Numbered from the stretch's first letter, positions 1 through 11,773 are shown. The stretch is DNA of 64,000 nt from Blattamonas nauphoetae (GCA_033064195.1 JARBJD010000289.1:1-64000); one strand, 5' to 3'. The notes: generated by a model not told the origin, from the sequence alone. Translations and numbers: made by a program.

Positions 1-54
1 ACTGCTGATATCCCAAATGATTGGCCAATTTGAACAAATTCTTCGTGCAGTTCG

Positions 55-958
55 CTAGTAGAGAGTGGAAAACCATGGACGATGTTGGTGATAGTCAGCA
101 ATTGCACGATGAATTGGTGGTCTTGTTAAGCCAACAAAGAAGGATGAAAGTGTATTCTTCAAAGTGAGTTCAGGATTTACTGGACAACCAACAAAAGCAT
201 CCTCATTGATGTAAACACTCAATTTCAAATCACCAAAGAGACATCTTGGATAGTCAGTCATCCCTGAGAAAATGAGAAGATCTTCAAGATTGATTGATAT
301 ACGAATTGGTACGTCAATTGTGTCAGTGAAATGGCCGGCTTGTGACACAGTAGTGAAAGATGATAATGGAATATAGACACCAGCGACAGATTCATCATGT
401 TTCCAAGCATTTTCCCAAGGAGTGTGTGGAGTGTTTTCGATTTTCCAATTGACTCTTCGGTTTGATCATATTGTAAATGTGAGACTCCATTGAGACATCA
501 TTGTTTGAAGTGCTAATGATTCTTTGATTGTTGTGAAGAACAGTAAATCTACTAAAGATCGATGCCGAATGCTTAAGTCCGACGAACATAAATATTCTTT
601 CATTAGAGTATGATCCAACTTTGTCTGGGATAATGTTCCAATTGTTGACTTTCAAAGTGGTTGTGATTGTGAACGTAATAAAGGAATCATCAATTTGGCA
701 AATGTCTTGATTACCAGTCAATGGAATGATTATCTCTTGTCCTCTGTAGAATCGTGCATTCTCTGATGGTTTCAATTCTTGAATAGAAGTACTGTGTGCG
801 CCATCATTCAGAAGATAATTAACGTGGTGTTCAGACATTAGCTGTTGTTGTATTTGACCAATGTCATCTCTCGTGTATTTGATTGATCCAGTGCTATTGC
901 CCGTCAATGTTGAGGCTCCATGTCTTTTGTTTGTCAGATGTGTTATATGCGAGTTCAT
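55..958 (-). pseudogene. Polinton capsid-like gene region (broken)
   Basis: Two minus-strand open stretches lie at the left end of the element, where other Polintons commonly carry capsid genes. The predicted protein is rich in beta-strand-like segments with conserved-looking hydrophobic and aromatic positions, which would suit a jelly-roll capsid protein. I assign it by position and general character, not by a recognised motif. It appears broken. The alternative is an unrelated structural or accessory protein. A profile search against Polinton major and minor capsid proteins would decide it. Confidence 0.4.
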
Positions 959-999
959 TTTATCAAAAATAAAAAATCACATTAATGTTTTTTCTACAG

Positions 1000-1299
1000 T
1001 TACTTTTTCTTTTTTGGTTTCCTCACTTTAGGTTTCATTTTTTCTTCAAGTCTCAGTATTTCATTTCTGAGTTTAGTCGCAAGTGAACCGTTTCCTTCAT
1101 TCATTGTTTGCTCATTTTGTGCCATCTTTTCTGCATGGCTTTGCTGATCCGATTTCACATCTGGAATCATCTCAACACCTGTCTGTGCAATCTTGGAAAT
1201 CACTGGTCCAACGAAGGGGATGAGATTCAGAAATGGAGCTCCAACTCTGAGGATATTTTTGCCAACTGCTGCTAATTTTGATAACCAACCTGGTGCCAT
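1000..1299 (-). CDS. Polinton small protein with amphipathic N-terminus, possible minor capsid protein
   Basis: This 99-residue protein starts MAPGWLSKL. A hydrophobic stretch follows (about residues 15-40, containing FLNLIPFVGPVISKI), then an acidic and polar middle and a strongly basic lysine-rich tail. A short amphipathic or hydrophobic N-terminus followed by a basic tail recalls adenovirus-type minor capsid or cement proteins (pVI/pX kind), but this is only resemblance. The start codon follows the same AT-rich upstream motif seen before the other genes of this element. The next region (1341-1645) begins with the same MAPG start, suggesting a related pair of structural proteins. Confidence 0.45.
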   Translation of the reverse strand: MAPGWLSKLAAVGKNILRVGAPFLNLIPFVGPVISKIAQTGVEMIPDVKSDQQSHAEKMAQNEQTMNEGNGSLATKLRNEILRLEEKMKPKVRKPKKKK

Positions 1300-1340
1300 T
1301 TATGTAAAATAAAAATATTCGAATACTAGTGAATTTTTAT

Positions 1341-1645
1341 CCTTTGAATTGAATTTTGGAATTGGACGAGAGTGGCATATCATCATTAACGTACCGAGCA
1401 TTTCTTGGAGGTTCGTACTCAATCATCTGTGGTTGTTGTGAACGATTGATCGCTTTATTCTGTTGATACGAATCCATCATCCCTCCTCATCCACTAAGAA
1501 TTCCTCCAGCTGTTTGACCAAATTTACTGTTCGTTTGAGAGAGCAATCCACCACCGACTTGAAGCAACGTTGGAGCTAGAGGTTTGATGAATTGAAAGAA
1601 CTGTTTGCCGATATTTTTGAGTTTGTTGAAACTTCCTGGTGCCAT
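1341..1645 (-). pseudogene. second Polinton small structural-type gene region with MAPG start
   Basis: A second small reading region starts with MAPGSFNKL, resembling the start of the neighbour at 1000-1299, and has the same AT-rich upstream motif. It contains a glycine-rich middle and a proline/tyrosine-containing end. It looks broken. A role as a minor virion-type protein is inferred only from the similarity of its start to its neighbour and from its place next to the capsid-like region. Confidence 0.35.
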
Positions 1646-1716
1646 TTATGTAAAAATAAAAAAATCAATTCATTTATATTTTTAGCGAGGAAATAATCTC
1701 AGAAGAGATTTCTGCC

Positions 1717-2292
1717 CTAACGGGGTATTGCTTTGGTGAGAGAGATCCCATTATTGAGAATGGTGTTGTATGCTTCGTTGTAGGCTATACTCATATCTTT
1801 TCCTCCAACAAGGATCTTGATAATGGTTCTAAACACTGGGAGAGCATTAATGCATGAACATTTTGTTGACAGATCATCAAGTTCAATCACCACATCATTG
1901 ATTCCAGTGAGTGTAGCAATCAGTGCACATAAATCACTTTGGTTCGTGATCAGTTTCTTCGACGGTTCAATCAGGTTATTCAATAGTTTCTTTTCACAAG
2001 CGAATGTATTCTTGTAGACGAGTAGCAACTGATCTTTGAATGCTGTAATATTAGATTCGTATTCTCGTAGAGGAATTGTTCGACATTGAATTGGCGCTGA
2101 TGGATATGTCTCCAGCGGTGGATTGTAAGCACCTCGTTCGCTCTCCATCTCCACTCTAGCACTTTGCTCACTATTTAACCTTCCAGAATTCGAACCTTTA
2201 TTGTCGATGATAACATTGTTGGTGATCGATGTTGGTACTGAAGAAGAACTTGTGTGTTTCGTAAATTGACAACTTAGAATTGGTTGCATCAC
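1717..2292 (-). CDS. Polinton-borne protein of unknown function
   Basis: This 191-residue protein has a serine/asparagine-rich first third, a proline-containing linker (about residues 55-75), and a more ordered, probably helical second half with several cysteines near CSCINAL. I do not recognise a family. It sits between the small MAPG-type genes and the 2328-3308 region, in the same direction, and is preceded by the shared AT-rich motif. It is probably a structural or assembly protein of the element, which is an inference from position only. Confidence 0.4.
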   Translation of the reverse strand: MMQPILSCQFTKHTSSSSVPTSITNNVIIDNKGSNSGRLNSEQSARVEMESERGAYNPPLETYPSAPIQCRTIPLREYESNITAFKDQLLLVYKNTFACEKKLLNNLIEPSKKLITNQSDLCALIATLTGINDVVIELDDLSTKCSCINALPVFRTIIKILVGGKDMSIAYNEAYNTILNNGISLTKAIPR

Positions 2293-2327
2293 TTTCTATA
2301 AAAATAAAAAAATATATATTTATGTTT

Positions 2328-3308
2328 TTAATCTCCACTTTCATTTTCACTTTCAACTTCTCCCATTTGTTTCTGCAACTGAGCAAATCGATAATAGTCT
2401 GGCATTTGAGATTGGTATGTGGTGATATCTCTTGTTCGGTATGCTTTTCCTTTAATATCATTAGCAATCGTTGATATGTCAGCTGAATAGTGATTGAAGA
2501 ATTGTTCCAAATATGTTTTATCACTCTCGATCAATTGATAAAATCGTGGATATACCCGTTCCTTAAAGTCTTTTCTTTGTTTGATTTTCTTCCAATCATC
2601 TGAATCCTTATTATCATTCGCGACATTATCTGTAAGCCATTGATCCCACAACATTGATCCAACTTTGGATTGTATTGAATTGAACACAATATTGTCAATT
2701 ATTCCATTCTCAAGATCAACTGGATTTGTTTTGTTGGCGCGATATAACTTTAATACATTATTCATCCATTCTCCAGCAAGTTTCTTCATTATTGCAAATG
2801 GTTGATTCAGTCGTTTCTTCTTTGCATCTTCATAGCTGATTTCTTTGTAAGTCGATGGTAATTCATATTGTCCATGTTTAACAAAATTCCTGTGCACAGC
2901 TTTGAGTCTCCTCCCATGATCTTGATAGAATGTTTTGTATTTGTTTTGTCTTCTCATTTCTGGTGTTGGATTCATTGAGTAGTATGTCTCTTTGACTGGT
3001 CTATTTGTGTATGGCGCTAACATGAAACCATTAACTGCAACAAGATCTTTAGTTTCTTTGTCATAGACCATTACATCTGGAACTTTTCCATAATTTTCCA
3101 CTTACACTTCCCAATTGAGTTCGTTTCTCTCAATGTATTCTAACGCTGATGGAACACTTATTAACGCACGATTGATTGTGGTTCTAATGTCATCTTCTGC
3201 AAAGATTTTTTTCAATGCTGCTTGAGTTTCTGCTGCGAATCTTTTTGGTTGTCTTAACGTTGCTGATTGTTGGTACACTATCTTTTCAGTCATGTGTATT
3301 TCATACAA
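2328..3308 (-). pseudogene. Polinton-borne gene region of unknown function
   Basis: An open region of about 980 bases in one direction. The larger part would give a charged, mostly helical protein rich in lysine, tyrosine and aspartate, with an acidic end. The upstream part is alanine/arginine-rich and helical. I recognise no motif. It is divergent from the packaging ATPase at 3353, with a short AT-rich intergenic segment that could serve both genes. The region looks interrupted. Confidence 0.35.
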
Positions 3309-3352
3309 AATAAAAAATCCAAAAGTAATTTTTAATTAGAGTTAAATCAGAA

Positions 3353-4207
3353 ATGAACAAATCGAATCAATCACTAACAGCATATGTGAATGCGAAATTA
3401 AGTGAAGCATCTAGTAGGAATGTTTCTCATGAAGTGCAATCACAGATTCATCCAGACCTCAATTTCAATCGCAATAGTGTTAATGTCCTTGTTGGAAACA
3501 GAGGAAGTGGGAAGACATTTAATGCTCTTCGCGAAGTTGCCAAGCTCCAGAATGTTCAGGTTCGGAATGAATTGTTTCACCTCTTTGTATTCGTTACAGA
3601 TAAGAACATTGATCCAACATTCGACAAATTCAAACCAATTCTGAACGTTCCTTATGTCAAAGTTAAATACGATGATGCACTTCCATTTCTGTTGGAATTG
3701 TCTCAGTCTAAAGCTGCTTATGAAGAGATTTTTGACAATCAATGGCAAGATAGAATCACTGATGAATGCAGAGATGAACTGTTCGACTCATTGTACATTG
3801 ATGATTTCTCAGTTAAGAATCTCCAAACGATTATCCTTCTTGATGACTGTCGTAGAATCCTAGGTGAACGGAGAACATCCAAAAATAGAATGACAATAAT
3901 GGACCTTTTATTGGAGAATCGACAACCGAAATTCACATTCTTTCTGACATTGCATGAGCTCTTCAGTTTGTCAGCAGATATGAAGTCAAACATCGATTCA
4001 ATGTGGATCTTTGGAGGTTTCAATAGAGAACGAATCAGTCGAGTCTATCCTCAATTAAACTCACCAATTGACATTCGACAGTTCTGGAATATTTATCAAC
4101 GAAAACAAAAGTGTGAAGCAGTCATTCTTCGATACAATTCCGATGGAGTCGTACTCAATGAAATAAACAAAGATGGATTAATCAGAAGGATCAGAGAGCT
4201 CTTGTAG
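3353..4207 (+). CDS. Polinton packaging ATPase (FtsK/HerA, A32-like)
   Basis: This 284-residue P-loop ATPase has a Walker A motif GNRGSGKT (about residues 48-55) and a Walker B segment of hydrophobic residues ending in two aspartates (TIILLDD, about residues 158-164), as in FtsK/HerA genome-packaging ATPases of Polintons, adenovirus-like and NCLDV elements. Such enzymes pump element DNA into a preformed capsid. It is the only plus-strand gene of the element. Its 3' end overlaps by about 30 bases the convergent gene at 4178-4564. The frame is open over the length expected for the family. Confidence 0.85.
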   Translation: MNKSNQSLTAYVNAKLSEASSRNVSHEVQSQIHPDLNFNRNSVNVLVGNRGSGKTFNALREVAKLQNVQVRNELFHLFVFVTDKNIDPTFDKFKPILNVPYVKVKYDDALPFLLELSQSKAAYEEIFDNQWQDRITDECRDELFDSLYIDDFSVKNLQTIILLDDCRRILGERRTSKNRMTIMDLLLENRQPKFTFFLTLHELFSLSADMKSNIDSMWIFGGFNRERISRVYPQLNSPIDIRQFWNIYQRKQKCEAVILRYNSDGVVLNEINKDGLIRRIRELL

Positions 4208-4564
4208 AAGATTCCCAATTGTCTCGTCAAGACTTCGAAGCCTCATGCTGAGAGTATCTGTCAATGTTCGGATAGATTCCTCAATGTCTGATAATCTTTG
4301 ATCAATCGATAATGAATTTGATCCATACGTACTATCACTACTAACCTTCCTAAGTGCAATCTCACCTCTTATTTTTGTTAGACGATATCCATCAATGTGT
4401 ATCATCCTATTGAGTTTCTGAGTGGTGTATTCGTTCAGTTCTTTTCTGTTCTTTTCCAAAAATCTCTGAAAGTCATAGATGGTGTCAAAACATTTCTGTT
4501 CAGGATCAAATGGTTCTAAAATCTTTAGTGCTTTTCCAAAAGTTTCTAAATCGTTTCGTGTCAT
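4178..4564 (-). CDS. Polinton-borne small coiled-coil protein, unknown function
   Basis: This 128-residue protein has an N-terminal helical segment and a C-terminal stretch (about residues 85-125) with leucine/isoleucine heptad spacing, consistent with a short coiled coil. It has no recognised motif. It lies between the ATPase and the integrase, converges on the ATPase with a short overlap, and has the AT-rich upstream motif. Function unknown. Confidence 0.4.
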   Translation of the reverse strand: MTRNDLETFGKALKILEPFDPEQKCFDTIYDFQRFLEKNRKELNEYTTQKLNRMIHIDGYRLTKIRGEIALRKVSSDSTYGSNSLSIDQRLSDIEESIRTLTDTLSMRLRSLDETIGNLLQELSDPSD

Positions 4565-4601
4565 TTTAAGTGAAATAAAAATATCTGAAACATTTTTGAG
4601 A

Positions 4602-6548
4602 CTACACCAAATTAAATTCAGTAATGAACTCTGGAGTTAAGTCGTCAATTGAGTCTGCATGATACTTTGTGTGTTGGATTGGAACATTTACTACCTTAGA
4701 TAAACATGTGAGTCCATTCAATAGTGTAGCTACAACATTACCGTGTTTATATTCGATGAATTGTCCAACAAATTGAAATTGTCTACGCTTCTTCTGAAAC
4801 TTGGCAACTGTCTTGTTCAAGTCTAGATGAATCAACAGAATGTTTCCTGGTTTGTATTTCCATAACATCTGAGTTGTCTGCTGTCTTTGGATGTTCTTCA
4901 ATTGTTCTTCACAACTGGAGATATACAATACTTCAATCTCTCTATTGTTTTGTGCTTGCTGTGGAGTGAACTTGTTCCAGTACGCTCGATGAGGAGTCAT
5001 GTTGTAGTATTCCACCATCTGATTCATCAGTGAATGATTTGCCATTTGTGTTGCATTATCTTGGAATCCATCTCTGATTGTTCTGATTACTCGATCGACA
5101 ATTCTATTGTGATTTGTGAATGGTGAGCTTGTGAAGTACGTACTGACCTTTTGTTTCTTGAAAAACTCTGATGCTTCTCCACTAGTCCAAGCTGCTTCTC
5201 CATCACCTCGAATGTTGTTGACATGAACACCACGATGATTAATCAGATCATTGATTGCAGTTTTGACTTTGCTCCATGATTTATCCAGTACTGGAATGAC
5301 TACCAGGTATTTAGTGTTGATGTTAATTGCGAAGAGGTAAATCTGCAGTACAGTTTTCGACGTTGGTGATTGGATAAAAACGAGATCAATTTCCCAGGAT
5401 CCAAACTTGGGAGAGAAGTACGGTCTGTAACATTTCTGAGGAACCTTTCTGTCTGATGTCTGGTGTGGATCTCCAGTGATGTCTTTGGACATGAATTGCA
5501 TCTTTGATCGAAATGGATATTGGATTTTCTCTATCGGAGTTGGAATCATATGTGTTCCATTAGTGATTGCTTCACGTTTCTTTCCTCTCAATGTTGTTTG
5601 TTTTGAATTGGCGAGACTCCATCTATGAACATATTCCTCGTACCAATCTTGAAATGATCTTCCGCCAAATGGGATTTGTTTGGGATGAGCAAGAATGAAG
5701 TCAGTTTCATCACTTCCAATACTTCTGCTAATGTGTGACAGAACAAACATATCTCGGTTCATCTTCTTTGTCTCTACAATCTTAGTAGTGATGAATTGTT
5801 CCATGCGTTGTTGATTGTCCATTATTGAATTCTCTGCTTTGATTTGTTCATCTTCTGAATTGTCGTTTTGTTGGTAGTCGAACAGTCCTTTCATTTGTTC
5901 CAACATTTCTAGTACTTGCCTTGTGGTTGGTTCAGTACGAACAACCTCTGAAGGATTTCTGGATATAATATCTGGGACTTGTGATATAGTCAGAAATAGA
6001 TCTTCATTGTATCGTCTCTCCCTCGCTGGAAATTCATGATGTGAATGACTTTGTTTTAACTGTCTCTTCTTTCCAACTCTGATTGATGACGAAAGTGTTG
6101 AACTTGTCTTGCTAAAGGCTTCGAGCCCTCCTAGGGGGAGAGTTGATGGTTGCATGGGTGTTTGCATCGGTACTGTCGCTGGAATGAAAGATTGTCCAAA
6201 GTGAATATCTTGTGCTTCGTAATAATATTGTTGATATGCTTTGTATGCTTGTTCAGCTCTGGAGTCACTTGTTGTTTTTCCTAGGAAATGCTTTACAAAT
6301 TGTTGGACTACTTTTCGTCCTGAATAAGTTGATAGATCAGGAGGTAATTCACCATTCAACCAATCATTATAATATGTACTATCTTTAGCATCGAATTCTC
6401 CATGTGAATCATTGACAATATAGACTGGCAAAATGTTTGTTGAACTCCATTTGATTTCATAAATTTTGGTTGGCGAGTGTCGTGTGCTCTGAAGTAATCT
6501 ATTTACGAGTGTATCGATCTGCTGTTGATTCAATTGTCGAGTGTTCAT
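4602..6548 (-). CDS. Polinton retroviral-type integrase
   Basis: This 648-residue protein has a core integrase domain at about residues 375-520. It shows the strand segment WEIDLVFIQ, then a second acidic segment around RGDGEAAW after a helix, then the helix preceding the third conserved position. After the core comes a C-terminal part with a chromodomain-like or SH3-like feel (about residues 560-640). The N-terminal 370 residues are less conserved and polar. In Polintons this enzyme inserts the linear element into host DNA. It lies directly downstream of the polymerase on the same strand, with starts and stops only a few bases apart. Confidence 0.85.
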   Translation of the reverse strand: MNTRQLNQQQIDTLVNRLLQSTRHSPTKIYEIKWSSTNILPVYIVNDSHGEFDAKDSTYYNDWLNGELPPDLSTYSGRKVVQQFVKHFLGKTTSDSRAEQAYKAYQQYYYEAQDIHFGQSFIPATVPMQTPMQPSTLPLGGLEAFSKTSSTLSSSIRVGKKRQLKQSHSHHEFPARERRYNEDLFLTISQVPDIISRNPSEVVRTEPTTRQVLEMLEQMKGLFDYQQNDNSEDEQIKAENSIMDNQQRMEQFITTKIVETKKMNRDMFVLSHISRSIGSDETDFILAHPKQIPFGGRSFQDWYEEYVHRWSLANSKQTTLRGKKREAITNGTHMIPTPIEKIQYPFRSKMQFMSKDITGDPHQTSDRKVPQKCYRPYFSPKFGSWEIDLVFIQSPTSKTVLQIYLFAININTKYLVVIPVLDKSWSKVKTAINDLINHRGVHVNNIRGDGEAAWTSGEASEFFKKQKVSTYFTSSPFTNHNRIVDRVIRTIRDGFQDNATQMANHSLMNQMVEYYNMTPHRAYWNKFTPQQAQNNREIEVLYISSCEEQLKNIQRQQTTQMLWKYKPGNILLIHLDLNKTVAKFQKKRRQFQFVGQFIEYKHGNVVATLLNGLTCLSKVVNVPIQHTKYHADSIDDLTPEFITEFNLV

Positions 6549-9500
6549 TTATACAAAAATAAAGTTTGATATGATTCTATTTGATAATCAGTTGCTTTCA
6601 GTCCATAAATGAATGGAGGACACGATTCATTTTCCAGTACGATTGCCTTAAGATGAATTCCACTGAGACTGAGTTTCTGCTGTTGTATTTTGGCAATCTC
6701 AAATCCATTAGTGTTGTCTTCAGTGTTTGTTCTTCTTGTTTGAAAGTTCAGTGTTGTAGTTACTGTTTTCTCGCCATTAAGACACTTCACATAATCATTG
6801 CTTGTGATGTTTGTTTTCTTCAGAGACACTCCTTTGATTTTGCATTTCTCATCGAGAGAGTAACACTTGGGTGCAAGACAGATCATCTGTTCACCTTCCT
6901 TTTCAATGGCTAATCCCAACAGCTTCTTCTCATCGTCGACACCTTTTTCAGGATTGGGAAACCATTCGTATTTGTGGGCATCATAGAATTCTTTGTCAGC
7001 AATCACATGTTCAAATTGTTGTTGAATACCTGCATTTGGATCACCTGAGATTGCCCAATAAGCAGAATCAGTGTCTCCTTCACAGAAGTGAATCTTGTTC
7101 ATGTCTAGGCATTTGTACATGAAATTGTAGATGAAATTCAGATACCAGAACTTGGCATTGTCGAGTGTGAACACTGCTTCTTGCAGACATGTCTTGCATG
7201 ATGCTTTCTCTCTGTCTTCAATCACTATGTAGTTGTCCTCATTGATCTCTCTTGTCGCTACAAATCCTTTCATCATTTGCTTCAAGTATGTTCTCTTCTC
7301 ATTGCAGATTGTGATTGAGTTGTACTTCTCAGTGTTCATTCCATCGTATCCATAACTTCCATTCAAGTTCGTCTTACAGAACTGTTCTTTGCCCTTGTTT
7401 CCAACCTTCATTGCTTCTATTCTGTCATTCATAAATGAGGTCACAAATGGTTCAAATCCAGCATGTCTCGAGAATACCATCACACTCTTAATGTCGTCGA
7501 CTATGAAGTGACAGTAGTCGATGAGGAACCACAGATAGTATGTCGAGAAGAACATATACTGATCGTGTGTGCTCAAGAGTTGAGTCAGCTTCCGTTGTTT
7601 GTCATCAGTCTTTAATCCATGTTTCTTCATCAGCGAATAGGACTTCTCTCCAATGTTCTCTTCTGTTGTATTGACCATAATATTCCTGAAGATTGGTGGA
7701 AAATTGATGAAATCATTGATGTACTTTTCATCGATGTGTCCTTTCAGTTCTGCAACGAACAGTGTCTTCTGATTTTTGTCTTCGATTATCTTTCGACATT
7801 CCTTATCTCCTGTAGCTGTGTACAAACATCTTCCTGGCATGTACATTCTGTGTTTTGTGTACGGATTGTTTATGTTCTTGATTGATGAGAAAGCACTTGG
7901 ATAAAGTGAATTAAAGTCTACGCCATAAACGTGAGTCAAAATGTGTTCAGTATCTCTTGAAATGACCTTACCGTCTTCATATGTGAAATGATTGATCGGT
8001 GTCACATCTTTTATATTCTGTCGGTGTTGAACATTTGATAATCCACCAGTAACTGCTGCTCTCAGTTTGTGATATGTTTGTTCATGTGTCAGAGTCATTG
8101 GAAGTGATTTCCAGATGCAGTACTTCTTGAGTTGTATTCTTAATCGTGTGAGATGTTCATCTTTGTCTGACTTGTAGGTGTTGCAGTAGTCACAGCAGAT
8201 CTTCACGTTCTCTTTAGAATGTCCTTTCGAATTGTCGATTCTATCCAACGTTGGTCTTACTGCTTGAGAGAAGTGACTCTTGCAGATGTAGCAAACTCTC
8301 TTGCACTTTTGTTCAAACCATTCATAGTCAGCTTCTGTAACGTTTTTGTCTGTATTGCGATGTGCTTTCATGTCTTGATATCTATATCCTTCAACTTTAT
8401 GTTTCCAGTATTGTTTGGTGATTTTGATTGGTCCAGACTGGTCACATTCATTATAATCCTCATCTATATCAAAGTCCTTATAGGCACAAGCATACTTGAT
8501 TGCAGATGCATTTGCTGACAATGAGAGATTGTGCAACATGTCCACTTTGTACTGGAAGTTCAAATTGATTAACGTGTCTAATGGTGCAATCATGCATTCG
8601 ACGTCTCTTCTGTTGTAGAATTTGAGGTATTCCCAACGGTTCTTGAATCCTTGTTTGTTCCAATCGTCGAGGTACATTTGGTAATCAGTGTTGGACATTT
8701 CACTGTTGTTCAGACTGGAGTAGAATTCATATTTGGAGAATGGTTCTTGTTTGTTCATAACTGTATCGTAGTCTGATGAATCAAATGATTCGTAAGCAAA
8801 GAATGATTTCTGAAGTGTAGTGTTTCCTCCAAAGGCTTTTACTGCATTATCCAATGTCATTGGTCCTGTGTAAGACATCATATCAATAAAGCGGAGCACT
8901 TGATGTGTTTTCTCGTGTCTGATCAATACTTGTTTATACTTCGTTGTAGATCCAAGAAAGCTCACGACTTTCCAATCCTTGTCAACGAGATCATGGAAGA
9001 TGAGATTGATGTCGAATCTGGAACTGTTGAATCCAATAACACTGACTTCATTCTGAGAAGGAATCTCTGGGTCTTCGTATTGGTTGTTCTTCTCGGACTG
9101 TCTCAGCATATTTGAAGAGTTCTCTGATCCATTGCTTCACAAAGTCCTTTCCATCTCGAAGATCAAAGTAGATTGATTGAACTCCTGATTTTGTTTTGAT
9201 TGCTGATGCAACTGAGAGAGGCTTCAGATGAGAAATCAGTTGTGTATTGTCATCAGAGAATAGATTGTCAAGAATGAGATCTTCCATTGTTTCGAAATCG
9301 TATGTGATGTAGTATTGTGTTGGTTTGAACTCGTTTTGTCTCTTATGTGCCATCAGAAATTCAAATGTTCGATTGTTGAGGATGTGTGGAACATAAGGTC
9401 TTGGTGTTCGATCAAGTTGTATCTTCTTCACATGTTTTCCATCAAGTTCCTTACACTCAGCAATATGTTTCTCGTAGTCTCTGCTGTAGTTAGTATTCTT

Positions 9501-10979
9501 CACTTGGAATCCTCTGGACTGACAATATGGACAGAGTTTGTATCCGGTGAGTTTTTCAGGATCAGCAATGAACATCAGATGAACCATCGTTGCAGTGAGT
9601 GGAACAATGAGAATAGGAACAACCAGAGCATCATCATTTTCGTTGACATAAGATTGACTCAGGAAGTACTTTTTATTATCCTCATCATATTCATAAATGT
9701 GAACTGTAATGTTTAGGATCTTCATTGTTTCTTCCATATCTGATGCAATATCAAATCCTGGATATTTTTTCAAGTGTTCAGTTAATTGATGTGGTTTTAG
9801 ATGTGTTAGATTCTTGCACTTAGCAAACAATCGATGAGCTTCAGCATTTCTAATATCTCGAGTTAATCTTCTCCCTGGAGTATCTGGAAGTGTTTTATGT
9901 GAAACAGCTTGAAAGAAACAGATATTGTATGGAGAATCAACGTATTTGAGATTGTGTGTCTTCATGTGGATGGTGAGTAAAGCATTTGCTTTTCCTGCAA
10001 CAGGAAATCGATAGACTGCAACCAAAAGAGAATGAAACGCGATAAACATTGACTTGGTATCCATTAGTGTTCTCTCTTGTGATTCCTTGATCAGATTGAT
10101 CGCATACTTCGAATACTCATTCACGTCTGCCTCATTACGAATTACTGTTGGGAAACTCTTTGATGTGTTCTCCAATTCTGGTCTGAAGTCGTTGTATGTT
10201 GTCTCATTACCATCTTTTCTCTCGACGATCTTACCAAAGTCAAGACTAATCTTGAATGGATGATCCTTCTCTTTTTCATACACTGACTTTTTGAATGTGG
10301 TAATTTCCTCAACGTTCTTCAGATGATTGTGGAAGTACAACTGATATGGTTTTCCATTGGTAGTTTCTTTTTCGATCTCATTCTTTTTGAACTTTCTTCG
10401 TGCGCTCTGTAAACATGAATTGAATGCATTTTTGTTTCGTGGTTCAGCGAGCAGAATACATTCGGTAAAACCATTGAATGACTTCACATCCTTTGATTCC
10501 ATTCGTTCATTTTTCTTTTGAATGATCAACAGATTCTTCATCCAATGATCTATAAGCTTCTCTTCAATTGACTTCAGTTTCCTTGTGATCTTGAACACTT
10601 GCTTCTTCAGTTCAGTTTCGTTAATTCTTGGATGAGCTTTCATATCGATGATGATGATATTGTGATCCTCTTCATTCATCAATGCATTGTTGTTCTCTTC
10701 ATTCTGTTTGTGAATCGCTTGTTGTTCTCTATGTTGTTCAATTTGTTGGATGTAACTCTCGATATCACTATCACCAATATGCTTTGTTGGTCCTTCGAAG
10801 TGAACTTCTGGATTCTTGAGCATTGACAGGAGATATGATCTTTGATGTTTGTAGTTTTTACTCTCGGGATTATAGTGTCGATCATATCCATGTTTATCCT
10901 TGAAGTCAAACGTGGTGTTCGGAAATAGTTGTTTAATTTTTGTGATGTAATTTAGTACAACTTTTAGAGGAGATTCCAT
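6545..10979 (-). pseudogene. Polinton protein-primed DNA polymerase B (pPolB) region, broken
   Basis: Front part: an OTU-like or cysteine-protease-like stretch typical of Maverick polymerases, a CPYC zinc-binding segment, and exonuclease motif I around YDFETME. Middle: exonuclease motif II around FNSSRFD. Back part: polymerase motif A (DFNSLYPS), motif B (around KTNLNGSYG) and motif C (GDTDS). These identify a family B polymerase of the protein-primed type, which copies the element. Between exonuclease and polymerase domains lies a zinc-binding HNH-like module at about 8170-8320. I place the start at the ATG at 10979 (MESPLK), which is preceded by AT-rich sequence as in the neighbours. The gene looks broken. 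Confidence 0.85.
6549..6570 (-). promoter_or_regulatory. AT-rich motif upstream of Polinton start codons (representative copy)
   Basis: Reading on the minus strand, a T-rich decamer close to TTTTTATTTT is followed within a few bases by TAAATG or a close variant containing the start codon. Similar copies precede the genes starting at 958, 1299, 1645, 2292, 4564, 12391, 13096 and 13530. The repeated position suggests a promoter or initiator of this element. It resembles poxvirus-type late promoters (T-rich run plus TAAATG), which is an analogy and not evidence of homology. Confidence 0.45.
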
Positions 10980-11164
10980 CTTAGTCGAATTAAAAAATCC
11001 AAAAATAAAAAAAGTTAAGTGATTATTCTTGATGAGCTCCAAAACTGTACAAATTTTTATTTCTCCAAGTTTTTTATCTGAAGTCATAATTGTGACTTTG
11101 ATCATGTTGACATTGGTGAGGACAAAAATATGTGAAGGTTAGTTCCATTTTACGTTCGTGTAAG

Positions 11165-11440
11165 TTTCCATAAGACACCCCGATACTCCTTTGGGGATCA
11201 TTCTATCGTGATCCTACTTAATGACTAACACTGGCGAAGTCCTTGAAGGAATAAGCATTGGGTGGGCATGATTTACGGTCACATCTAAGTGATGCCAACA
11301 TGAACCCCGGAGCGGATTTATAAAATCCACCGTCTCCAACACAACCTCCAAGTAGTTCTACGCATTAATCACAAGGGCACCATTTTGCCTGAGCATCAAG
11401 GGAAATTACGTTGAGGTCTCACACTTGAACATTTTGGACC
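11165..11440. repeat. hairpin-rich noncoding repeat, copy 1
   Basis: About 270 bases that recur at 13755-14022 with many substitutions but the same blocks: a perfect stem GGATCA/TGATCC at about 11195-11214, a GGCATGA...GTGATGCC segment, and a closing block around GGGCACCATTTTGCCTGAG. The stretch has no reading frame and a more balanced base composition than the flanking Polinton genes. It lies just beyond the polymerase start. It could be a structured RNA or an element terminus. I found no universal rRNA core motif in it. Confidence 0.5.
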
Positions 11441-11773
11441 TACTCTTCATATGCGAAATAAAAAATCCGAAAAAAAATAAATCGGCCTTAATTTTGAAAA
11501 TTCCCATAAGTCCACATAATGTTGTCAGATCACTCTAGAAACATGATAAATGAACTTGCCGTGTCGATATTGACCTTGTTGGTACAATTTTGGGTGATCA
11601 CAAAAATAAAGGTCAATTTTTAACAATTCATTGTTTTATTCTCTATGGAGTTACTTCATCAAGTGGTGGACTTTTCAAAAATGAAAATCAAATTTTGACC
11701 TGGGGCACCTAGTCCACCTGGGTCACCATTTAGTCCGGAATAATCAATGAGGAGAAAAATAATCGATTCGTCA

